Source: an uncultured Collinsella sp. (GTDB taxonomy: Bacteria > Actinomycetota > Coriobacteriia > Coriobacteriales > Coriobacteriaceae). From it: 7,521 nt of DNA. Positions 1 through 4,217 of the stretch are shown here, piece by piece (position 1 is the stretch's first letter; each line of letters starts with the position of its first letter). Both the position numbers and the translations under genes were made by a program. The notes beneath the pieces were generated by a model that did no database searches, was not told where the DNA came from, and was given only the letters and a program-made list of their open reading frames with translations. The stretch spans positions 1 to 7,521 of the forward strand of contig UQYA01000084.1 in assembly GCA_900545165.1 (NCBI GenBank), in the 5' to 3' direction.

Positions 1-15
1 GAATGTATGCTATGC

Positions 16-32
16 GCCCAAATCTTTTGGGC
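16..32 (+). promoter_or_regulatory. Small hairpin in the leader of the hydratase gene
   Basis: GCCCAAA at 16-22 is the exact reverse complement of TTTGGGC at 26-32, leaving a 3-nt loop. It ends six bases before the GGGAG ribosome binding site of the hydratase. No T run follows, so it is not a normal terminator. It could be a leader structure or chance. The promoter is not visible because the window starts here. Confidence 0.35.
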
Positions 33-47
33 AGAGTGGGAGACAGT

Positions 48-2348
48 ATGGTTAAGCTGTACGAGGACGGCATCTACCTGCGCGGTGGCAGCGAGGTTGT
101 GCCTGAGGCCGAGGCTGCCGAGCGCGGTATTACGCAGACGCCCGAGGATGCCAAGCGCGGCACCATCGCGTATTCGATCCTCCAGGCACACAATACGTCC
201 GGCGACCCCGAGGCGCTCAAGATTCGCTTCGACGCCATGGCGAGCCACGACATCACCTTTGTCGGCATCATCCAGACGGCGCGCGCCTCGGGCATGGAGC
301 AGTTCCCGCTGCCCTACGTGCTCACCAACTGCCACAACTCGCTGTGCGCCGTGGGCGGCACCATCAACGAGGACGACCACGTCTTTGGTCTCTCGGCTGC
401 CAAGAAGTACGGCGGCATCTTCGTCCCGCCGCACATCGCCGTCATCCACTCCTTTATGCGTGAGAATTTCGCCGGCTGTGGCAAGATGATCCTGGGCTCC
501 GACTCGCACACCCGCTACGGCGCTCTGGGCACCATGGCCGTGGGCGAGGGCGGTGGCGAGCTGGCAAAGCAGCTGCTGCGCGACACCTACGATGTCGCCT
601 ATCCCGGCGTCGTTGCCATCTACCTCACGGGCGCTCCGCGCCCCGGCGTTGGCCCGCACGACGTGGCGCTCGCCATCATCCGTGCCGTCTTTGCCAAGGG
701 TTACGTTAAGAACAAGGTTATGGAGTTCGTGGGCCCCGGTATCGCGAGCATGACGACCGACTACCGCAACGGCGTCGACGTCATGACCACCGAGACCACC
801 TGCCTGTCGAGCATCTGGGCCACCGACGAGGACACGCACGCGTTTTTGACCATGCACGGTCGCGGCGAGGACTACCGCGAGCTCAAGCCCGCCGATGTTG
901 CCTACTACGACGGCTGCGTCGAAGTCGATCTGTCGAGTATCAAGCCCATGATCGCGTTGCCGTTCCATCCTTCTAACGGCTTTGAGATTGACGAGCTTAA
1001 CGAGAACCTCGAGGACATTCTGCACGAGGTGGAGCTCGAGGCTGCCAAGATCGGCGAGGGTAAGACGCACTTTAGCCTGCTCGACAAGATCGTCGACGGC
1101 AAGCTGCACGTGCAGCAGGGCGTTATCGCCGGCTGCTCGGGCGGCAACTACGACTCCGTGGTCCAGGCTGCCCGCGTGCTCAAGGGCGCCAACACCGGCT
1201 GCGGCGAGTTCTCGCTGTCGGTCTATCCCACGAGCCAGCCCGTGGCACTCGAGCTTACACGCCGCGGCTATATCTACGACCTTATGGAGGCTGGCGCGAT
1301 CGTGCGCACGGCGTTCTGCGGCCCGTGTTTCGGTGCCGGCGACACGCCCGCTAACAACGGCCTGTCCATCCGCCACACCACGCGCAACTTCCCCAACCGT
1401 GAGGGTTCCAAGCCGGGCAATGGCCAGCTGAGCGCGGTGGCCCTGATGGACGCCCGCTCCATTGCGGCGACGGCTGCCAACGGCGGCGTCCTGACGCCGG
1501 CGACCGACCTGCCCGAGGAGACCTGGGACGAGGCCTGCGAGTACACCTTTGACGACGCGCCGTACAAGAAGCGCGTGTACTGGGGCTTTGGCAAGGCTGA
1601 GCCGGCCGACGAGCTGGTCGAAGGCCCCAACATCAAGCCGTGGCCCGCGATGGAGCCTCTCGGCGACGATATCCTGCTCAAGGTGTGCTCCAAGATCATG
1701 GACCCGGTCACCACGACTGACGAGCTCATTCCTTCGGGCGAGACGAGCTCCTTCCGCTCCAACCCGCTGGGTCTGGCCGAGTTTACGCTCAGCCGTCGCG
1801 ACCCTGCCTACGTGGGCCGCTCCAAGGAGGTCGACGCGGTGGAAAAGCGCCGCGTTGCCGGCGAGGCAGCGGGCGACCTGGCGGCACTCGATGCCGAGCT
1901 TGCCAGCGTGTTTGAGGCGCTGACCGGCGTGGGCGTCGCGGCCGATGCCAAGGCGACTGAGTACGGCTCCATGCTCTATGCCAAGAAGCCCGGTGACGGT
2001 TCTGCCCGCGAGCAGGCCGCGAGCTGCCAGCGCGTAATTGGCGGCCTGGCCAACATCGTCCACGAGTACGCCACCAAGCGCTATCGCTCCAACGTGATGA
2101 ACTGGGGCATGGTGCCCTTCCAGATGGAGGCCGAGCCCAGCTTTGAGGTGGGCGACTACGTCTTTGTGCCGGGTATCCGTGCCGCGCTCGATGGCGACCT
2201 GAAGGGCATCGCCGCCTACGTGGTGCGCGCCGATGGTGCGGTCGAGCAGATTGAGCTCTACATTGCCGATATGACGGCAGAGGAGCGTGCCATCGTCAAG
2301 GCTGGCTGCCTGATCAACTACAACAAGTTCAAGGCCGCTGCCGAGTAA
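48..2348 (+). CDS. Aconitase-family [4Fe-4S] hydratase (YbhJ-like)
   Basis: A 766-residue protein of the aconitase superfamily, expected in the cytoplasm and likely to dehydrate/rehydrate a tricarboxylic acid such as citrate/isocitrate; the substrate is inferred. GSDSHT lies near residues 150-155. The three cluster cysteines are C363 (in GCSGG) and C424 and C427 (in CGPC), close to the spacing in mitochondrial aconitase (358/421/424). GDGSARE with S652 and R654 matches the aconitase GEGSSRE catalytic loop, so the C-terminal swivel domain is present and the active site looks intact. The ATG at 48 is preferred because GGGAG at 38-42 sits 5 nt upstream and the product begins MVKLYEDGIYL, a typical start for this group of anaerobe hydratases. 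In-frame ATGs at 3 and 12 would add 15 or 12 residues but lack a visible ribosome site. It is followed by hairpins and a terminator, so it is probably the last gene of its transcript. Homoaconitase-like or other substrates are not excluded. Confidence 0.93.
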   Translation: MVKLYEDGIYLRGGSEVVPEAEAAERGITQTPEDAKRGTIAYSILQAHNTSGDPEALKIRFDAMASHDITFVGIIQTARASGMEQFPLPYVLTNCHNSLCAVGGTINEDDHVFGLSAAKKYGGIFVPPHIAVIHSFMRENFAGCGKMILGSDSHTRYGALGTMAVGEGGGELAKQLLRDTYDVAYPGVVAIYLTGAPRPGVGPHDVALAIIRAVFAKGYVKNKVMEFVGPGIASMTTDYRNGVDVMTTETTCLSSIWATDEDTHAFLTMHGRGEDYRELKPADVAYYDGCVEVDLSSIKPMIALPFHPSNGFEIDELNENLEDILHEVELEAAKIGEGKTHFSLLDKIVDGKLHVQQGVIAGCSGGNYDSVVQAARVLKGANTGCGEFSLSVYPTSQPVALELTRRGYIYDLMEAGAIVRTAFCGPCFGAGDTPANNGLSIRHTTRNFPNREGSKPGNGQLSAVALMDARSIAATAANGGVLTPATDLPEETWDEACEYTFDDAPYKKRVYWGFGKAEPADELVEGPNIKPWPAMEPLGDDILLKVCSKIMDPVTTTDELIPSGETSSFRSNPLGLAEFTLSRRDPAYVGRSKEVDAVEKRRVAGEAAGDLAALDAELASVFEALTGVGVAADAKATEYGSMLYAKKPGDGSAREQAASCQRVIGGLANIVHEYATKRYRSNVMNWGMVPFQMEAEPSFEVGDYVFVPGIRAALDGDLKGIAAYVVRADGAVEQIELYIADMTAEERAIVKAGCLINYNKFKAAAE

Positions 2349-2363
2349 CGCACTTAATTGTCC

Positions 2364-2437
2364 GCCCGGGGCTTACCCTTTCCCGCCCGCTCACGCGCTT
2401 CGCGAGGGTCGCGTTCGGGAAAGGGTAAGCCCCGGGC
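2364..2437. repeat. Perfect 22-bp-stem palindrome downstream of the hydratase
   Basis: Bases 2364-2385 are the exact reverse complement of 2416-2437. The 30-nt loop holds a second small stem, CGCG (2394-2397) with CGCG (2401-2404). It begins 15 bases after the hydratase stop codon. Neither side carries a T run, so it is not a standard rho-independent terminator. It may protect the 3' end of the mRNA, act with the terminator at 2495, or be a REP-like repeat. The arms are perfect over 22 bp, so chance is very unlikely. Confidence 0.85.
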
Positions 2438-2494
2438 TACATTCCTGCGTTCTCGTTGGGTCTTGAGGGACGCTAATAAATAGACTTGCTTGAT

Positions 2495-2525
2495 GCCGCC
2501 TCTGTTATCGGGGCGGCTTCTTTTT
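2495..2525 (+). terminator. Rho-independent terminator, likely for the hydratase
   Basis: GCCGCCTC at 2495-2502 pairs with GGGGCGGC at 2510-2517, an 8-bp stem with one G-U pair and a 7-nt loop. It is followed by TTCTTTTT at 2518-2525. It lies about 150 bases after the hydratase stop on the same strand, with no gene between, so it most likely ends that transcript. An identical copy is at 3824-3854. Confidence 0.8.
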
Positions 2526-2533
2526 GTCGAAAA

Positions 2534-2566
2534 CCGCCACAAAGGGGACAGGCGCCTTTGTGGCGG
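2534..2566. repeat. 12-bp-stem hairpin (CCGCCACAAAGG family), copy 1
   Basis: CCGCCACAAAGG at 2534-2545 pairs exactly with CCTTTGTGGCGG at 2555-2566 around a 9-nt loop. An identical copy lies at 3863-3895, and a one-base variant of the left arm (CCACCACAAAGG) stands alone at 2733-2744. There is no T run on either side, so it is more likely a repeat element than a terminator. Confidence 0.8.
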
Positions 2567-2571
2567 CTCGA

Positions 2572-2634
2572 TTTGTCTTAATCTGTAACACCTTGGCCGC
2601 TAAAAGTGGGCCTGGTGTTACAGATTGAGACAAA
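2572..2634. repeat. TGTAACA/TGTTACA hairpin A
   Basis: The arms at 2572-2592 and 2614-2634 are 21 bp, complementary at every position except 2579, where U-G wobble pairing is possible in plus-strand RNA. The core is AATCTGTAACACC / GGTGTTACAGATT. It is the first of four hairpins of this type in the window (others at 2656, 3901 and 3986). Confidence 0.82.
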
Positions 2635-2655
2635 CAATCGCCGCCGATCATTTCA

Positions 2656-2710
2656 TCTCAATCTGTAACATCTAGGATCGAAAAGGGCCGCTAGATGTTA
2701 CAGATCGAGA
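2656..2710. repeat. TGTAACA/TGTTACA hairpin B
   Basis: The 20-bp arms at 2656-2675 and 2691-2710 differ from perfect complementarity at a single position (A2660 opposite C2706), around a 15-nt loop. The core is ATCTGTAACATCTAG / CTAGATGTTACAGAT. It occupies the same place and has the same 55-bp length as hairpin D (3986-4040) in the second array. It lies downstream of the stop of the minus-strand gene, but neither side carries a T run. Confidence 0.82.
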
Positions 2711-2732
2711 CAGTGGAACATCGGAGCCGAAA

Positions 2733-2753
2733 CCACCACAAAGGTGCCTGCCC
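2733..2753. repeat. Solitary inverted half-repeat closing array 1
   Basis: This 21-base segment matches the reverse complement of 2545-2566 with two substitutions and one missing base (19 of 22 positions). The interval 2545-2753 is thus bounded by imperfect inverted repeats of about 22 bp and holds hairpins A and B and no gene, like a miniature inverted-repeat element. In the second array the equivalent end keeps only GTGCCTGCCCC near 4072-4082. Confidence 0.6.
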
Positions 2754-2762
2754 GGCGGGTCC

Positions 2763-3410
2763 TTATTTCGATGGAGTCCAGGTTATTTCATCGTCAAATA
2801 GCCAAGTGCGTGCCGAGCCACTGTTGCGCGCTGTCTGCGGATCGGGCTCGCAAGTTTGTTCGTAGGCATCCTCGGTACACCGATCCATAAAATCGACGAC
2901 TGCCGTCTGGTCGCCCTCCATGACGTAGATTACGTCGCCATCCGAGATATAGACCCCCGGTCCTTCATTGTCCACGCAGCCGGGGTCGTATGAGACGTTG
3001 CACAATTTGCTCCCGTTTGCCGCATCGAGCTCAAGGGTCGAATAATACCCGCCAACCATTTGGCTATTCTTGGCTCGATATGTTGCGGCGCCGTACCACC
3101 GCTTAAACGTCTTGCCTTTGAGTAAACTGGTTGCCTTGCCGATAAGCTGCTCATCTTTGGTGTAGCGCCTGGCTCCAAGTTCGATACGGGGATAGTTGCT
3201 GACACCAAGCGCTGCGGGCGTACCGTCAAAATCGACGGTGACCGAATCGGGTTTGACGATATCGGTGAGGACCTCGATGGGATAGCTTACGGTCTCAACC
3301 GCCGCCTGCGTCGCAGAGGCGGGGAGAAATGCGAGATAGATAATTCCTACGCCGACTGCGGTAATCGTAAACGCTAAGACGAGCAGGCCGATATAGGTGG
3401 AGCGTTTCAC
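2763..3410 (-). CDS. Membrane-anchored extracytoplasmic protein, function unknown
   Basis: I do not recognise this family. From the GTG at 3410 the product is 215 residues: a short basic start (MKRS), one hydrophobic segment at about residues 6-30, then a soluble region presumably outside the membrane. Four cysteines in that region (C137, C145, C178, C187) fall into two close pairs, compatible with disulfides. The C-terminal half is acidic and ends WTPSK. There is no lipobox. The GTG at 3410 is preferred because GAGGT lies 7 nt upstream on the minus strand; an ATG at 3437 adds nine residues (including a cysteine) but lacks a ribosome site. The gene converges with the hydratase and diverges from clpB. 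Its composition is lower in GC (32 of 60 bases in 3061-3120, against 40 of 60 in clpB 6301-6360), and it sits between two direct-repeat arrays, so lateral or cassette-like origin is possible. No clear terminator with a T run follows it. Confidence 0.75.
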   Translation of the reverse strand: MKRSTYIGLLVLAFTITAVGVGIIYLAFLPASATQAAVETVSYPIEVLTDIVKPDSVTVDFDGTPAALGVSNYPRIELGARRYTKDEQLIGKATSLLKGKTFKRWYGAATYRAKNSQMVGGYYSTLELDAANGSKLCNVSYDPGCVDNEGPGVYISDGDVIYVMEGDQTAVVDFMDRCTEDAYEQTCEPDPQTARNSGSARTWLFDDEITWTPSK

Positions 3411-3529
3411 GGCGGGTACCTCGCAAATAGTATGCATTCATTAAGATAAGTGATACCAGCTTACGACAATATTCAAAAGAAAGCGATCGATCGAAATGAC
3501 GGGGTGAAAAGGCCCTATTGGGCTTCGAT

Positions 3530-3579
3530 TTGACCTCTAATAGAAATATTTGCCCCACTCATTCTGGGCGTGAGGTCAA
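3530..3579. promoter_or_regulatory. Inverted repeat TTGACCTC / GAGGTCAA
   Basis: TTGACCTC at 3530-3537 is the exact reverse complement of GAGGTCAA at 3572-3579, and a weaker GCCC/GGGC stem is nested between them. It lies 120-170 bases upstream of the minus-strand gene start. It could be a regulator binding site or a small RNA fold. Eight-base arms this far apart can also arise by chance. Confidence 0.3.
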
Positions 3580-3613
3580 TAATTGAGTCCACGAGTTTTG
3601 AGCGATACTCTTC

Positions 3614-3649
3614 TCACTAAACTCACTATTTTCACTATAAGCACTATAA
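3614..3649. repeat. Four tandem 9-bp iterons (TCACTAnnn)
   Basis: CACTA occurs at 3615, 3624, 3633 and 3642, exactly every 9 bases: TCACTAAAC, TCACTATTT, TCACTATAA, GCACTATAA. On the minus strand the unit reads close to TTATAGTGA. A regular array upstream of the minus-strand gene resembles a cooperative binding site, but a chance or slippage-derived repeat is possible. Confidence 0.6.
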
Positions 3650-3823
3650 ATACGATAGGGGGACGACGAGAACAATGTGACGTGCGATAGCTAAGCCGTT
3701 TAAGCCGGACTCTGACCTTGAATCTCTGCCTCTATCTGTGCGAACGGGCTATTGTCGGTTCTCGATTCCATCGCTGCGTTTTCGTTGGGTCTTGAGGGAC
3801 GCTAAGAAATGGACTTGCTTGAT

Positions 3824-3854
3824 GCCGCCTCTGTTATCGGGGCGGCTTCTTTTT
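3824..3854 (+). terminator. Terminator-like hairpin, copy 2, upstream of clpB
   Basis: The stem, loop and T run are identical to the terminator at 2495-2525. No plus-strand gene lies between 3411 and this point, so it has no obvious transcript to end. It was probably duplicated as part of the array and may now insulate clpB from upstream transcription. Confidence 0.65.
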
Positions 3855-3862
3855 GTCGAAAA

Positions 3863-3895
3863 CCGCCACAAAGGGGACAGGCGCCTTTGTGGCGG
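3863..3895. repeat. 12-bp-stem hairpin (CCGCCACAAAGG family), copy 2
   Basis: The arms at 3863-3874 and 3884-3895 are exact complements around a 9-nt loop, and the whole is identical to 2534-2566. Confidence 0.8.
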
Positions 3896-3900
3896 CTCGA

Positions 3901-3955
3901 TTTGTCTTAATCTGTAACACCTTGGCCGCTAAAAGTGGGCTTGGTGTTACAGATT
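3901..3955. repeat. TGTAACA/TGTTACA hairpin C
   Basis: The left arm ends AATCTGTAACACC (3909-3921) and pairs over 13 bp with GGTGTTACAGATT (3943-3955). Outside that core the right arm differs from hairpin A, so the stem is shorter here. The identity with array 1 ends exactly at the outer edge of this core. Confidence 0.78.
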
Positions 3956-3985
3956 TAGATTTTCGATTCGGGTGTTTTCTGTTCG

Positions 3986-4040
3986 TCTCGATTTGTAACA
4001 GATAGAGCTCTATTTGCCGAGTAGATGTTACAGATTGAGA
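3986..4040. repeat. TGTAACA/TGTTACA hairpin D
   Basis: TCTCGATTTGTAACA at 3986-4000 pairs with TGTTACAGATTGAGA at 4026-4040. The two positions that are not Watson-Crick (3990 and 3993) both form G-U pairs in plus-strand RNA. It has the same length and location as hairpin B in array 1. Confidence 0.75.
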
Positions 4041-4103
4041 TAGTAAGGGGACGAGGCCGCAGTGGGTGAGCGTGCCTGCCCCTATCTCTCAATCACTCAG
4101 AAA

Positions 4104-4139
4104 ATCTTATATATAGAGACTTAGATTTGTGTATAAGAT
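4104..4139 (+). promoter_or_regulatory. AU-rich inverted repeat in the clpB upstream region
   Basis: ATCTTATA at 4104-4111 is the exact reverse complement of TATAAGAT at 4132-4139. In plus-strand RNA the stem can extend inward to about 14 bp with three G-U pairs. This AT-rich patch is also the likely promoter area of clpB, but I could not fix a -35/-10 pair. It may be a binding site, a leader fold or part of the promoter. No CIRCE, HAIR (HspR) or CtsR consensus is seen. Confidence 0.4.
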
Positions 4140-4178
4140 CGCGCAAAGCTGGCAACAATACTTCTCGAACAACGTGAA

Positions 4179-4196
4179 GCCGCCCCGTAGGGCGGC
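4179..4196 (+). promoter_or_regulatory. GC-rich hairpin just before the clpB ribosome site
   Basis: GCCGCCC at 4179-4185 pairs exactly with GGGCGGC at 4190-4196 around a CGTA loop. It ends eight bases before the GAGAGGTG ribosome site. A further weak 4-bp pairing, CACC (4197-4200) with GGTG (4209-4212), would cover part of that site. A leader structure that influences translation is possible; there is no T run. Confidence 0.45.
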
Positions 4197-4204
4197 CACC
4201 CCAA

Positions 4205-4212
4205 GAGAGGTG
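4205..4212 (+). promoter_or_regulatory. Ribosome binding site of clpB
   Basis: GAGAGGTG ends five bases before the ATG at 4218 and supports that start over the in-frame ATG at 4239, which has no ribosome site. Confidence 0.75.
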
Positions 4213-4217
4213 ATTCC

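Larger units (their letters stand above)
2445..2626 (+). repeat. Direct repeat copy 1 (182 bp) of the terminator/hairpin array
   Basis: This segment aligns without gaps to 3774-3955, an offset of 1,329 bases, with four differences that I counted: c2452/t3781, t2477/g3806, a2482/g3811 and c2612/t3941. That is 178 of 182 identical. It contains a terminator (2495-2525), a 12-bp-stem hairpin (2534-2566) and most of a TGTAACA-type hairpin (2572-2634). The copies share orientation and flank the minus-strand gene at 2763-3410. After 2626 sequence identity falls abruptly, but the order and spacing of elements continue to about 2753. Confidence 0.92.
3411..3773. other. AT-rich gene-free stretch upstream of the anchored-protein gene
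   Basis: I see no supportable gene on either strand. The stretch is unusually AT-rich for this window (only 21 of 60 bases are G or C in 3601-3660). It holds a palindrome CGATCGATCG at 3484-3493, an 8-bp inverted repeat at 3530-3579, 9-bp iterons at 3614-3649 and a TAAGCCG direct repeat (3692-3698 and 3701-3707). The promoter of the minus-strand gene must lie here, but no convincing -35/-10 pair could be fixed. Confidence 0.6.
3774..3955 (+). repeat. Direct repeat copy 2 (182 bp) of the terminator/hairpin array
   Basis: This is the partner of 2445-2626, with 178 of 182 bases identical. It lies in the clpB upstream region, on the other side of the minus-strand gene. The array continues past 3955 with hairpin D and a GTGCCTGCCCC remnant to about 4082. 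Its total length (about 308 bp) almost equals that of array 1 (about 309 bp) although the second part has diverged. Confidence 0.92.

Noticed and set aside
3..47. Longer start of the hydratase at ATG 3 or 12
   Set aside because: No ribosome site is visible for either, and the frame there runs through a hairpin; ATG 48 has GGGAG at the right distance and a family-like N-terminus.
2354..2542. A 62-codon minus-strand open frame downstream of the hydratase
   Set aside because: It runs through the 22-bp palindrome and the terminator, so it is not a plausible gene.
2572..2710. Possible CRISPR array from the repeated TGTAACA motifs
   Set aside because: The units are inverted hairpins of unequal spacing, only two per site, with no constant repeat and no spacers of uniform length.
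3509..3525. Small GGCCC/GGGCT hairpin as a terminator
   Set aside because: The plus-strand stem is short and has no T run; on the minus strand the T run exists, but the stem falls to four good pairs.
3295..3558. An 87-codon minus-strand frame overlapping the start of the anchored-protein gene
   Set aside because: It is basic and low-quality in composition, overlaps a better gene with a membrane segment and ribosome site, and lacks its own support.
3774..3917. A 47-codon open stretch through array 2 (begins LRFRWVLRDAKK)
   Set aside because: It has no start codon at its head, crosses the terminator and hairpin, and the equivalent frame in array 1 is stopped at 2481-2483.
4082..4217. CIRCE, HAIR (HspR) or CtsR operator for clpB
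   Set aside because: None of the consensus sequences was found; an ACTCAG at 4095 and CTTAGA at 4120 are not in HAIR order or spacing.
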